From: Opitutaceae bacterium
Lineage (GTDB): Bacteria; Verrucomicrobiota; Verrucomicrobiae; Opitutales; Opitutaceae
DNA: 15,582 bases
NCBI GenBank assembly: GCA_031266495.1
Contig: JAISAX010000215.1
Span: 1 to 15,582 of the forward strand
Reading direction: 5' to 3'
Shown here: positions 1-8,165 of the stretch, in pieces
Numbering within the stretch: the stretch's first letter is position 1
Layout of the letters: each line of letters begins with the position of its first letter
Notes under the pieces: generated by a model
Seen by the model: only the letters and a program-made list of their open reading frames with translations
Databases searched by the model: none
Told to the model about the DNA's origin: nothing
Translations under genes and position numbers: made by a program

Positions 1-488
1 GTGCCCGAGCCAAAAATCCGCGGCTCGATTGTTACCGAAATTTCGTCCACCAACCCCGCCGCCAGAAACGCCCCGTAAACCTCTCCCCCGCCGAGTAACG
101 CACAACGTTGCCGTCCCGCCTCCCGCAACCGCCGCACCACCTCCGCCGGATCCTCATCCGTAAACGTCAGCGGCGCCTTGCCAACCTCTCCGACTACACT
201 CGTGCCCGCGCTCGCGCCTGCGGCGGCGTCCATGCAAACACGCGCCTCCGCCGCATGACGCTCCGGCTCTCGCGTCAGCACCACGCGCCGCAAATCCGGA
301 CGCGCCCCGATCCGCAGCCGCTCGCGTGATGCCTCCCATGTTACGCGGCCCATGATGCAGGCATCACACGCCCGCAAAAATTGTCGAAAATGGATTTTAT
401 CGTCCTCCGATGCGAATGAATCCCCCCCCTTCCCATGCCGGGTTATCCACCCATCCAGCGACTGTGCAGCCAAAAGCGTTACGACCAT
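1..488 (-). CDS. RibD C-terminal / dihydrofolate reductase-like protein (3' end outside window)
   Basis: Starting at the ATG at 488 and reading toward position 1, the minus strand stays open for 162 codons and leaves the window. The protein begins MVVTLLAAQSLDGWITR, the substrate-site signature of the RibD C-terminal/DHFR-like fold. About residues 43-50 read ACIMGRVTWE, and near the window edge comes LLGGGEVYGAFLAAGLVDEI, the glycine-rich NADPH-binding segment. The family reduces pyrimidine or pteridine intermediates with NADPH in the cytoplasm (riboflavin pathway, or orphan DHFR-like reductases). No deaminase domain precedes it, so it is a stand-alone RibD-C protein and not a full RibD; its substrate cannot be told. 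Only the last few dozen residues should be missing. The gene is divergent from gmd. A run of eight C (G on the coding strand) at 422-429 lies within the Lys-Gly-Gly-Asp codons. Family assignment is firm; exact role is not. Confidence 0.85.
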   Translation of the reverse strand, partial: MVVTLLAAQSLDGWITRHGKGGDSFASEDDKIHFRQFLRACDACIMGRVTWEASRERLRIGARPDLRRVVLTREPERHAAEARVCMDAAAGASAGTSVVGEVGKAPLTFTDEDPAEVVRRLREAGRQRCALLGGGEVYGAFLAAGLVDEISVTIEPRIFGSG

Positions 489-667
489 GCCTCATCTTGT
501 CATAGCCTGCTCCGGGCGCAAGCCCGTCGATATAAGGTAAAAAATATCCATCAATAAAAACTTCCTCCATCCCCTGTTCTTTTGCAAAGTCCGCCCGTTC
601 CCGATTACGGAGCACCGGACGGACCGCCCGTTTCCGCGTCCCGCATCCCATCACGAATAAAAAAAAC
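489..667. promoter_or_regulatory. Divergent intergenic region between the RibD-C-like gene and gmd
   Basis: This 179-bp gap between divergent starts should hold both promoters. An AT-rich core lies at about 529-572; TATAAG at 531-536 is a possible plus-strand -10 box, but no convincing -35 partner is seen. A small perfect hairpin at 513-526 (CGGGC-GCAA-GCCCG, GNRA-type loop on the plus strand) sits in what would be the leader of the minus-strand gene. TTGCAA at 582-587 is another possible -35 for gmd without a good -10. No Shine-Dalgarno is visible before gmd; the bases before its ATG are A-rich. Promoter positions are guesses. Confidence 0.35.
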
Positions 668-1684
668 ATGAAAAAAGCGCTCATCACCGGCATCACCGGC
701 CAGGACGGCTCGTATCTCGCCGAACTCCTGCTTGCAAAAGGCTACGAAGTGCACGGCATCATCCGCCGCGCCTCCACATTCAACACCGACCGCATCGAGC
801 ACCTTTACAAAGACCCGCACGTCAACGGCGTGAAGTTGTTTCTTCACTACGGCGACCTCACCGATTCCGTGCAAATGGTAAAACTGCTCTACGACCTCAA
901 GCCCGACGAAATCTACAACCTCGGCGCCCAGTCCCACGTCAGGGTCTCCTTCGACGTGCCCGAGTACACCGGCGATGTGGACGGCCTTGGCGCCCAGCGC
1001 ATCCTCGAAGCCATCCGCGAAGCCGGCCTCGTCAAAAAAGTCCGCTACTACCAGGCCTCCTCCTCCGAAATGTTTGGCAAGGTACAACAAGTGCCGCAGA
1101 CCGAGGTCACGCCCTTCTGGCCCCGCTCGCCCTACGGCTGCGCCAAGGTTTACGCCTACTGGCTCACCGTCAACTACCGCGAGTCCTACAACCTCCACGC
1201 CTCCAACGGCATCCTCTTCAATCACGAATCCCCGCGTCGCGGCGAGACGTTTGTCACGCGCAAGATCACCCGCGCCGCCACCCGCATCAAGATGGGCCTC
1301 CAGGACGCGCTCTACATGGGCAACCTTGATGCCAAACGCGACTGGGGTTTTGCGAAAGAGTACGTCGAGATGATGTGGCTCATGCTTCAGCAGGACAAAC
1401 CCGACGACTACGTCGTGGCCACCAACGAGACTCACACGGTGAAAGAGTTCATCCAGGAGTCTTTCGGCATGCTCGGCCTCGACTGGGAAAAGTACGTGAA
1501 GTACGACCCCCGTTACGAACGTCCCGCCGAGGTTGAACTTCTCATCGGCAACCCTGCCAAGGCCCGCAAGCAACTCGGTTGGGAACCCAAGGTCCGCTTC
1601 AAGGAACTCGTCAAGATCATGGTCAATGCCGACCTCGAACTCGCCAAACGCGAAGCCCAGATCGCCAAACTGCCGAGACCCTGA
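668..1684 (+). CDS. gmd: GDP-mannose 4,6-dehydratase
   Basis: The 338-residue protein converts GDP-D-mannose to GDP-4-keto-6-deoxy-D-mannose, the first step toward GDP-L-fucose and related deoxysugars, in the cytoplasm. It is an extended short-chain dehydrogenase: the Rossmann motif [12 protein letters not shown] is at residues 8-19, the catalytic Ser-Ser-Glu at 132-134 (within SSSEMFG) and the Tyr-xxx-Lys pair at Y156/K160 (YGCAK). The GMD hallmark [16 protein letters not shown] spans 185-200. Length is typical for the family. The ATG at 668 gives the natural N-terminus MKKALITG directly before the nucleotide-binding loop. The next gene downstream is fcl, which completes GDP-fucose synthesis, so the two act together; 185 bp containing a large inverted repeat separate them. 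Assignment is very secure. Confidence 0.97.
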   Translation: MKKALITGITGQDGSYLAELLLAKGYEVHGIIRRASTFNTDRIEHLYKDPHVNGVKLFLHYGDLTDSVQMVKLLYDLKPDEIYNLGAQSHVRVSFDVPEYTGDVDGLGAQRILEAIREAGLVKKVRYYQASSSEMFGKVQQVPQTEVTPFWPRSPYGCAKVYAYWLTVNYRESYNLHASNGILFNHESPRRGETFVTRKITRAATRIKMGLQDALYMGNLDAKRDWGFAKEYVEMMWLMLQQDKPDDYVVATNETHTVKEFIQESFGMLGLDWEKYVKYDPRYERPAEVELLIGNPAKARKQLGWEPKVRFKELVKIMVNADLELAKREAQIAKLPRP

Positions 1685-1697
1685 TTGCTCCCGGTTT

Positions 1698-1842
1698 TTA
1701 ACCACTAATAGACACTAATGAACACTAATGACAGACAACGGAATCAAACCATGGAAACAAAAGACCAGACACGAATTCGGGATACCGGTCGCTTCTGCTT
1801 CTCCTCTCTTATTAGTGTCCATTAGTGTCTATTAGTGGTTGA
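1698..1842. repeat. Inverted repeat with arms of three 10-bp CACTAAT units (gmd-fcl gap)
   Basis: The left arm (1698-1731) and right arm (1809-1842) are reverse complements over 34 bases with three mismatches, separated by 77 bp. Each arm consists of three copies of the heptamer CACTAAT spaced exactly 10 bp apart (units such as CACTAATAGA), preceded by AAC. Together they nearly fill the gmd-fcl gap, so transcripts reading through could form a long stem. The central 77 bp hold no ORF. A second element with the same design but a different heptamer lies at 11371-11511. No transposase is near. It could be a small palindromic mobile element, a bidirectional transcription or processing signal, or a protein-binding array with one unit per helical turn; the sequence does not decide. 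Confidence 0.85.
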
Positions 1843-1869
1843 AGAAAACGAACACTTTCCGTTCTTCCG

Positions 1870-2808
1870 ATGAAAATCTACATTGCAGGTCACCACGGCA
1901 TGGTCGGCGGCGCGCTCGTCCGGCGCTTCTCGCGCGAAGCCGGCGCCGAAATCGTCGTCCGCACCCGCCGCGAACTCGATCTCACCCGCCAGGCCGCCGT
2001 CGACGCCTTCTACGCCGAACAAAAACCCGACGTCGCCATCATCGCCGCCGCCAGGGTCGGCGGTATCCACGCCAACAATACGTATCCGGCGGAATTTCTG
2101 TACGACAACCTCGCCATCGCCGCCAACACCCTTCACGGCGCGTACAAGGCCGGCGTAAGACGCGTGCTTTTCCTCGGCAGCTCGTGCATCTACCCCAAGC
2201 ACGCCCCGCAACCGATGCCCGAGGATTGCCTCCTCACCGGCTCGCTGGAGCCGACCAACGAAGCCTACGCCATCGCCAAGATCACCGGCCTGAAGCTCTG
2301 CCAGTACTACCGAAAACAGTACGGCGTGCTTTTCCATTCGGCGATGCCCACCAATCTCTACGGACCGGGCGACAACTATCATCCGCAAAACTCGCATGTT
2401 CTCCCCGCGCTCATCCGCCGCTTTCACGAAGCGAAGGCCGCTGGCGCGCCCGAGGTCGTGGCCTGGGGCACGGGCACGCCCATGCGCGAGTTCCTGCACG
2501 TGGACGACCTCGCCGACGCCTGCGCCTTCCTTCTCGGCCTCGAAAACCCGCCCGACTGGATCAATGTCGGCACCGGCGTGGATGTGACCATCCGCGAGCT
2601 CACCGAAACCGTGGCCTCGGTGGTCGGCTATGCGGGCAAGATCACCTGGGACCCGACCAAACCCGACGGCACCCCGCGCAAGCTCATGGATGTCTCCCGC
2701 CTCGCCGGCCTCGGCTGGCGCGCCGCCACCGACCTGCGCACCGGCATCGAAAAGACCTACGCCAGCTTCCTGACCGAACTCGCCGCCGGCCGCCTGCGGG
2801 CGGTGTGA
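1870..2808 (+). CDS. fcl: GDP-L-fucose synthase (GDP-4-keto-6-deoxymannose epimerase/reductase)
   Basis: The 312-residue enzyme performs the 3,5-epimerisation and NADPH-dependent 4-reduction that turn the Gmd product into GDP-L-fucose. The N-terminal [19 protein letters not shown] is the Fcl-type nucleotide-binding loop (residues 1-19). LGSSCIYP (102-109) holds the catalytic Ser and the Cys (C106) used in epimerisation, and the Tyr-xxx-Lys pair is Y133/K137 (EAYAIAK). The conserved His (H176, in [12 protein letters not shown]) and [12 protein letters not shown] (202-213) are present. Length is normal. The ATG at 1870 is chosen because it puts the glycine-rich loop at the N-terminus; no strong ribosome-binding site precedes it. 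It follows gmd on the same strand with an inverted repeat between them. It ends 89 bp before the 3' end of the convergent rhamnosidase gene. Very secure. Confidence 0.97.
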   Translation: MKIYIAGHHGMVGGALVRRFSREAGAEIVVRTRRELDLTRQAAVDAFYAEQKPDVAIIAAARVGGIHANNTYPAEFLYDNLAIAANTLHGAYKAGVRRVLFLGSSCIYPKHAPQPMPEDCLLTGSLEPTNEAYAIAKITGLKLCQYYRKQYGVLFHSAMPTNLYGPGDNYHPQNSHVLPALIRRFHEAKAAGAPEVVAWGTGTPMREFLHVDDLADACAFLLGLENPPDWINVGTGVDVTIRELTETVASVVGYAGKITWDPTKPDGTPRKLMDVSRLAGLGWRAATDLRTGIEKTYASFLTELAAGRLRAV

Positions 2809-2825
2809 GCGGCACGGGCTCGTGG

Positions 2826-2840
2826 ACCGGCCCCGCCGGT
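2826..2840. terminator. Short hairpin between convergent fcl and rhamnosidase genes
   Basis: A perfect 6-bp stem (ACCGGC / GCCGGT) with a CCC loop lies in the 89-bp gap between the two converging genes. There is no T-run after it on either strand, so it is only a candidate for 3'-end formation or mRNA protection. Confidence 0.25.
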
Positions 2841-2897
2841 ATCCATGCCTTCCGGACAAGACCGCGTTTCGAAGCGCCGGCCTTTCCGGGACCGTTC

Positions 2898-5417
2898 TCA
2901 CACGCAGGAGGCGCTCGCCGGATTACGGGCTCCGGAAACGCCACAGGTCTCATCGGGCCGGTAAACGGCCGAAAAACTCCCGCTCACTCTCTGCGGTTCC
3001 TCGCCCGGCAAGCGCACGCAAGCGACCACGCCACGCGGCAGCAGCAGGCTGACGCGGATCGTGCTCGCGTCGCCATCGAGGCCGCGTTTCCAGGTGGAGC
3101 GAATGAGACCGTGCGGCGTGGGCACCGTCACCTCGGCATGGTCGCCGTGGAAAACCGGATGCCAATCGATCTCTCGCCATGCGGGCACAGTCTGCGTAAT
3201 GCCGCCGAGCGTCCGCATGAGATGAAAAAGCGGATGCGCCGACCACGCATGCGAATGGCTCTCCTCGCCGCGCCGCGGGGAAAACAGCTCCCATGTCGTG
3301 CCGTGCTCCGCCATCGGAAGCCAGCGGTCCTTGATAAACGTAACCACCTCTTCGCCGTGGCCGCGGCCGATGAGCAGCGAGAAGACGTACGTGATCCAGT
3401 AGGCGGAGGGTATCGCCCTGGCAGCGGAAGCGGGGAGCCGCCCCTGCTCGCCGCGAATGAAGGGGAGCAGGATTTTCTCCAGGATCGCCTGCCCGTCGAT
3501 CCCGTCAGCCTCTCCCAGGCCGGCGACAAGGGCGAGCGTCTGCGCGTGCAGGCTTGTAGTGGATACCCTCCTGCCTTCCGTATCGAAACCGTCGCCAAGG
3601 AAACCTTCCTCCGTAACCAGGGGGCAGAGGGCATGGCGAAGCCGGGCAGCCCAGGCGTCGAGCGGCGCGGCTTCGTCCGGCGATCCGGCATGACGATGGA
3701 GAATGGCCAGTTTTTCGAGGGCGATAAGGAGCCAGAGATTATAAACGGCGGGGGAGCCTTCCTTGCCCAGTTCCGTCCAGTCGAGGAAGAGCCAGAAACG
3801 TTCGTCGTGCCGGAGGAGACCGGTGCGCGGGTCGGTGTGCTCCCGGAAACAGGCGAGAGCGCGCCGCACGGTTTCGCGATGCGTGGTCAGCGGCTCGATG
3901 GAACCGGTCTGCCAATAATAGTCCCACAGCGTGAGAAACCAGATGAGTGTGAAATCGGGCAGGATGCAGCCATGAGCCATCGTCGGAGCGTGCCCGTAGG
4001 TGAGGCCGTCGGGCGTCGTCTGGCGTGCGATCTGGGCAATGCCGCGCCGGAAAAGGCGGGCATCGTCAACCAGATGAAAGGTGTTCCAGGCCTGCACGCG
4101 GGCATCGCCCCACCACTGGGCCTGTTCTCGCCAGGGCGTGTCCACATAGGCATCGAGCGAACAGCATTGCTGCGTCCAGGCACAGGCTTCCCAAATGCGG
4201 TTCAGCGTGGCGTCGGAACTGCGGAAGCGGCCTGCGCGACGGCTTTCGAGGGGGTAGCCGATCCAGTCGAGGCTGACTTCGATTTGCAGATCGTCCCCCG
4301 GCGCGTCGCGCACCGTGAGGTCGAGATAACGGAAACCGTAGTGGTGAAAAAACCGATACGTGAAATCGCCGGCCCGGCAGACAAGCCGGTCGCCGAAGGC
4401 CATCCGGCACCAGGTCGGGTCGTATTGGTCGATGGTGAGCGTACCGGCATCGATCGTCTCGCCGAGGTGCGTGTCGATGATCTCGCCGCCGCCGGCGCCA
4501 CGAATCGTCAGGACGAGGTTGCCCACAACGGTGCGACCAAAATCGAAAAGGAAGCTGCGATAACGTCCCGCCCCTGCCCCTCCCTGTGGTTTGCTCACCT
4601 CGCCGACCCGGTGCGAACGATCCTCGCCGCACCGGAGAGCCACGACATCGCGCACATTGAGATAACCGGCGGCGCAAGGGCCTTCGCCACTGCCGAGCAA
4701 TGCGGCCGGCACGAGGGAGCGTTCCACGAGTTGCGGGATGCCGCGCGGTTCCAGGGAAAACCACGGCGCGCAGTTCCAGCGAAGCGCCTCGGGCACGAGC
4801 CAGTCACCGTCATTGAAACCGGGGGAAGTCCAGTCGGCGTTTTCAGAGGCGCCGGCAGACACAGGCGCGACGCGCAGGCCGATGTGTTCCTGCGGGAAAA
4901 GCTGGATGCTGGACGTGACCGTGTCGCGTGTGACGCCGGGCTGGCGAATGGTTTTCCAGGTCGTATCGCTGCCGATCACGACACCCGCGTCCTCCCAGCG
5001 GGCGGCGACGAGCAGGCCGGCAAAACCCTAGCTCACATACTGGAAGGTTCCGAAGCCCGGATTCCAGGCGCGGACGGCGATCACGTTGCGCCCGGTTTGC
5101 AGATGCGCGGCGATGTCGATTTCATCATAAGGCCACGATTCCTGAAAACCGCGCGCGGGTCCGCGGGCGACAAATACGCCGTTGACGAAAAGGCGGTAGG
5201 ATTGATCGGCCGTGATAAACAGCGGAGCCTGCTTCGGGAGGGAACCGGAGCGCGCAGGCAACTCGAAGGCCTTGCGAAACAGGGCATAGCCGTTGCGGAT
5301 ATCCCACTGATGATTTTCCGGCCAGATCCAGCAGGAACGGCCAAAGATGTCGGCTTCGCGAGATGTCTTGCCGGATGCGGACTTCGGGACGGGAACTGCG
5401 GATTCGTTCGGATTCAC
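2898..5417 (-). pseudogene. Alpha-L-rhamnosidase-like glycosidase (GH78-type) interrupted by an in-frame TAG
   Basis: Read on the minus strand from a GTG at 5417 (or TTG at 5441, which has GGG six bases upstream), the frame encodes about 839 codons, with one TAG at 5028-5030 as codon 130. Homology-like sequence continues in the same frame on both sides: before it WIWPENHQWDI, YALFRKAF and SYRLFVNGVFVARGP (substrate-free N-terminal beta domains), after it GFAGLLVAARWED. The (alpha/alpha)6 catalytic part holds DTPWREQAQWWGD (Asp, Glu, Asp at about codons 426, 431, 438), matching the GH78 DxPxRxExxxWxGD signature, and TTWE (Glu at about 710) as the second catalytic Glu. Such enzymes release terminal alpha-L-rhamnose from pectic or glycoside substrates. 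The frame is otherwise intact, so the break is recent, a sequencing error or read through. The gene lies 73 bp after lacI, with an operator-like palindrome before it. Confidence 0.8.
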
Positions 5418-5481
5418 GATGGCTCGGTAAGTGAGGAGCAAGATCGTCCCTATCCTGCTCTCCTGCGCCGATCCCTTTTCG

Positions 5482-5497
5482 ACGTTATTCCTAACGT
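5482..5497. promoter_or_regulatory. LacI-type operator, perfect palindrome ACGTTA-N4-TAACGT (site 2)
   Basis: The plus strand reads ACGTTATTCCTAACGT, a perfect 6-bp inverted repeat around a 4-bp centre. It overlaps the last codons of the LacI-family gene and lies 65 bp upstream of the probable rhamnosidase start. The same half-sites with the same spacing recur at 6571-6586 just before lacI, so both are likely bound by that regulator. This is inference from identity and position. Confidence 0.65.
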
Positions 5498-6555
5498 GGC
5501 TTCCCTGGTATTTTTTCCATTCGGGAGCGCGTGCCGGATGTTCGCGTGGTCTTGCCATCGATCCACCGGCCCTTGGTCATCACGGTCTTGGGTTCCCCGG
5601 GGATGCCGTGGTCGTTGTGGTGGATTTGTTCGACCACCAGTTCGAGCGCAGTTGCACCGATCATGCGATTGTTCTGATCGATTCCGGACCAGTCGGCATG
5701 GTTACTTTGCACGTTGAGGCTGGCCAGGCCCACGTCGGCGGGGATCCGCAGGCCCAGTTGCCCGCTCAACCACTCCCGCACGACCGGCAGCAGGGTGAGC
5801 ACCGCATCCGGTTCCCACTCGTGAAACCATTCCGCGAATCCCTTCGCATGGTAGTCCTCCCAGAAAAAAACGGGAATGCGCCGCGCAGCGGGCAGGCCGG
5901 GAAACAGCGACATGAAGCCGCCGACAAGCCGGTTTTCGGAATGGTCGTTATCTTCGTTTCGTATCGCCATCCCGATACGTTTGTAGCCGCGCGCCTCCAG
6001 CGCCGCCATGGCCAGTCCCGCGGAGTGAAACTGATCGTTCACGGCCCGGTGCAACACCGTCGTCTTGTAGGAATAGCCGATGGAGGCGCACGCAAATCCT
6101 GACCAGTCGAATTCCAGATCCGGCGCATGCAGAGGCAGCGGATCGAGAATTATTCCAGGGATGCCCCGCGCTCTCAGCATGCCGCGCATCCGAGCCGGTG
6201 TCATGCCTTCCTCGGCAAGGGAAAAACGTTCCAGCTTGTAACCCAATGCCTCCGCCCGTGAGGCGGCTCCCGCGAAGAGCTCCCGCAAGTGCGACCACTC
6301 ACTGAAAATTTCTTCCGTGTGATTGGTCATAAATGCCAGTGTCGGCGTTCGCTTCGACGCCTTCTTGCTGCGCAACTGGGCCATCAAGGCCGATACCATC
6401 GGGTTGGGCCGGTAGCCCAGCTCATCGGCGATTTTCCGGATGCGTTCGCAGGTCGGGAGCGGGATGCTCGGGTGATTTTTCAACGCGCGCGAGACAGTCA
6501 TCAAGGATACGCCCGCGCGTGTCGCGACGGACTGCATGGTGGGTGTGCCGGGCAT
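5491..6555 (-). CDS. LacI/GalR-family transcriptional regulator
   Basis: The 354-residue protein has an N-terminal LacI helix-turn-helix (residues 7-26, TMQSVATRAGVSLMTVSRAL), followed by LGYRPNPMVSALMAQLR (46-62), the hinge that inserts into the minor groove. From about residue 71 a periplasmic-binding-protein-like effector domain follows, with GYKRIGMA, DVGLASLNVQS and the C-terminal GIDQNNRMIGATALELVV typical of sugar-sensing members. Length is normal. The start ATG at 6555 puts the HTH at the usual place. The effector is unknown; the neighbouring rhamnosidase and secreted glycosidase suggest a plant-polysaccharide-derived sugar. A 16-bp palindrome lies 16 bp upstream of the start codon and again at the 3' end of the gene, pointing to autoregulation and control of the rhamnosidase. 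The gene is divergent from the operon at 6700-11089. Confidence 0.93.
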   Translation of the reverse strand: MPGTPTMQSVATRAGVSLMTVSRALKNHPSIPLPTCERIRKIADELGYRPNPMVSALMAQLRSKKASKRTPTLAFMTNHTEEIFSEWSHLRELFAGAASRAEALGYKLERFSLAEEGMTPARMRGMLRARGIPGIILDPLPLHAPDLEFDWSGFACASIGYSYKTTVLHRAVNDQFHSAGLAMAALEARGYKRIGMAIRNEDNDHSENRLVGGFMSLFPGLPAARRIPVFFWEDYHAKGFAEWFHEWEPDAVLTLLPVVREWLSGQLGLRIPADVGLASLNVQSNHADWSGIDQNNRMIGATALELVVEQIHHNDHGIPGEPKTVMTKGRWIDGKTTRTSGTRSRMEKIPGKPR

Positions 6556-6570
6556 GGGAAAAGAAATTTA

Positions 6571-6586
6571 ACGTTAGGGGTAACGT
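6571..6586. promoter_or_regulatory. LacI-type operator, perfect palindrome ACGTTA-N4-TAACGT (site 1)
   Basis: The sequence ACGTTAGGGGTAACGT has half-sites identical to those at 5482-5497 with the same 4-bp spacer. It lies between the divergent lacI and secreted-protein genes, 16 bp from the lacI start codon, where bound repressor would block lacI transcription or its leader. It may also affect the plus-strand promoter, whose first gene starts 114 bp away. Confidence 0.7.
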
Positions 6587-6616
6587 AGAAAAGAAATCGC
6601 GGCTCCGTGGCAAGAA

Positions 6617-6629
6617 CCGGATATTCCGG
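6617..6629. promoter_or_regulatory. Small palindrome CCGGA-TAT-TCCGG in the divergent promoter region
   Basis: A perfect 5-bp inverted repeat around TAT, between the lacI operator and the start of the plus-strand operon. It could be a second regulator site or chance; it occurs once here. No clear -35/-10 pair is visible for the plus-strand operon. Confidence 0.25.
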
Positions 6630-6699
6630 ACCAAGCACGGGACAATCCGCGCCGACCTCCAAACGTCAAACCAACAGCACCACCCGATCTGTCATGCTT

Positions 6700-7434
6700 A
6701 TGAAAACCTCCCGTATCATGTCCGCACTTACGTGCATCCTTCTCGCAGGAGCGTTCTCTCCCCTCGCTTCCGTCGCGCAGGCTGCGGAATACAAACTCAC
6801 CACCTCCACTGCCGGCGGCGGCTTCGATTACTGGGGCGACACCCGAACTGGCGGCAGTCTCGCTTCGACCGGCGTCGAACTGAGCGCCGGAAATACCCTG
6901 GGCAACTCGAACCCCAAGGCTGTAGCGATTTTGATATTTGATCTGTCCTCGTTCACTCTCGCCGACAATGAGGTGATCCAATCCGTCGAGCTGACTTATT
7001 ATCTTACAAATGCATGGGGCAGCTCCAACGGGACGATTTCCCATTCTGCAAAAGAAACAGCGGCAATGAACTGGAATGCCGATATCACTGCCAGCCTGCT
7101 GCCTTCCGGCTGGGAAACGGTTGGAACGGCGAATGCCAACATGCAAGGCGACAGGACAGCCAGGATCGACGTGACGAACTGGTTCACAAACGACCTCGAT
7201 GCCGACGCGCACTACTCCGCCTTCCGTATCGTCCAGGCCGATGTCTATGGATCGAAAAACGGTGCCGCCGCCTGGGGTTTCCGAATCGCCTCCTCGGAAA
7301 ACACCTCCGGCTACCTCGTCCCCACGCTGACCATCACCACCCGGGTCATTCCTGAACCCGCACACGTCAGCCTGCTGCTGGCCGCCGGTATGTTGGCCGT
7401 GTTTGTCGCCCTGCGCCGCCATACCCGCCGTTGA
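6700..7434 (+). CDS. Secreted DNRLRE-like domain protein with PEP-CTERM sorting signal
   Basis: The 244-residue product starts with a Sec signal peptide (MKTSRIMSALTCILLAGAFS, likely cleavage after Ala28, AQA|AE). The mature part (about 30-212) looks like a DNRLRE-type beta-sandwich: AILIFDLSSFTLADNEVIQSV (76-96), RIDVTNWFTNDLDAD (155-169) and an ending SENTSGYLVPTLTITTR (199-215). The C-terminus is a PEP-CTERM tail: IPEP (217-220), a hydrophobic stretch (223-238) and a basic end RRHTRR. Such proteins are exported, then processed and released or surface-attached by an exosortase, often with exopolysaccharide. An ATG at 6694 and an upstream in-frame start at 6607 exist, but 6700 gives the best signal peptide. 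It is first in a plus-strand operon and paralogous to the next gene. The domain name rests on pattern resemblance. Confidence 0.8.
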   Translation: MKTSRIMSALTCILLAGAFSPLASVAQAAEYKLTTSTAGGGFDYWGDTRTGGSLASTGVELSAGNTLGNSNPKAVAILIFDLSSFTLADNEVIQSVELTYYLTNAWGSSNGTISHSAKETAAMNWNADITASLLPSGWETVGTANANMQGDRTARIDVTNWFTNDLDADAHYSAFRIVQADVYGSKNGAAAWGFRIASSENTSGYLVPTLTITTRVIPEPAHVSLLLAAGMLAVFVALRRHTRR

Positions 7435-7490
7435 AACCCCTCGCAATCGTCCGGCCCTTTCCTGCCTCACGCCTTTCGTCATTCCCGATC

Positions 7491-8147
7491 ATGAAACCCT
7501 CACGCACCCTCGCCGTGTCCCTGAATCTCCTTCTTGCCGGAGCCTTGTCCCTGGCTGCGTTCTCCGTTCAAGCCGACGCCCTCACGCTTACGACCCGCGA
7601 AGCGGACGGCGGTTTTGACGGCTGGTACAGCGTCTTCTGGGGAGGAAACCCGGACGACTTTGGTCCCGATAGCAAAGGTCCAACGCTCAATGCGGGCAAC
7701 CTTCGTCCCACCGCCCATGACCGTTCCGCGACAATCCTGATATTCGATCTGAACCGTCTCAAAAACATCAACCCGGCGGACATCGTTTCCGTCCGGTTGA
7801 GCTACTACGTTGTCGAAGCCCACGGCTCTCCGCATCTGACCATCACCCACGGAACAAAAACCGACAAGAAGCTCGTTCGCGGCGCCGACAATGCCCAAAA
7901 AGTGGCCACCGCCGTCTGGACCCCGATCGGCATCGCCAGCACCTTTCCGAAGAAAACCGGCTCGCTCGATGTCACCAATTCATTCATCGCCGACCTGCGC
8001 GCAGGCAACGCATTCTCCAGCTACCGTATCGTCCAGCACGAGACCTACGGTAAAAAACAAGGCGCCTTCCCCTACGGGTCCAAAATCGCCTCTGCGGAAA
8101 ATACCTCTGGTTATCCGGTGCCCACGCTGACCATTACCACCCGCTAA
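7491..8147 (+). CDS. Secreted DNRLRE-like paralogue without PEP-CTERM tail
   Basis: The 218-residue product has a signal peptide (MKPSRTLAVSLNLLLAGALS, likely cleavage near Ala28-Ala30) and a domain closely similar to the preceding protein: TILIFDLNRLKNINPADIVS (81-100) against AILIFDLSSFTLADNEVIQS, SYRIVQ, and an ending SAENTSGYPVPTLTITTR (201-218). The stop codon falls directly after the shared TLTITTR, so the PEP-CTERM segment of its neighbour is absent. It was probably made by tandem duplication, then diverged. It should be freely secreted or non-covalently held at the surface. The ATG at 7491 is preferred over the in-frame TTG at 7431, which overlaps the previous stop and lacks a signal peptide. 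It lies 56 bp after the first paralogue and 18 bp before the pseudopilin gene. Function is unknown; a structural or carbohydrate-binding role is possible. Confidence 0.75.
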   Translation: MKPSRTLAVSLNLLLAGALSLAAFSVQADALTLTTREADGGFDGWYSVFWGGNPDDFGPDSKGPTLNAGNLRPTAHDRSATILIFDLNRLKNINPADIVSVRLSYYVVEAHGSPHLTITHGTKTDKKLVRGADNAQKVATAVWTPIGIASTFPKKTGSLDVTNSFIADLRAGNAFSSYRIVQHETYGKKQGAFPYGSKIASAENTSGYPVPTLTITTR

Positions 8148-8165
8148 AACCTCCCTTTCAATCCC

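Noticed and set aside
397..696. Minus-strand 99-codon frame upstream of and across the RibD-C-like start
   Set aside because: It is a different frame of the same region; the RibD-C signature SLDGWITR lies in the frame starting at 488.
605..1705. 366-codon minus-strand frame opposite gmd
   Set aside because: It is antisense to a firmly identified gmd; composition (Val/Gly/Asp/His-rich) is that of a reverse-complement shadow.
1698..1842. Short regular repeats considered as a CRISPR or iteron array
   Set aside because: Only three 10-bp units per arm, no spacers of CRISPR length, no cas or replication gene nearby.
5028..5417. Upstream rhamnosidase fragment as an independent small gene
   Set aside because: It ends in the middle of a beta domain whose continuation follows directly after the TAG in the same frame.
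1839..5717. 1292-codon open frame on the plus strand
   Set aside because: It runs out of frame over fcl and then antisense to the rhamnosidase; the sequence is Arg/Pro/His-rich and has no domain. It is a by-product of high GC.
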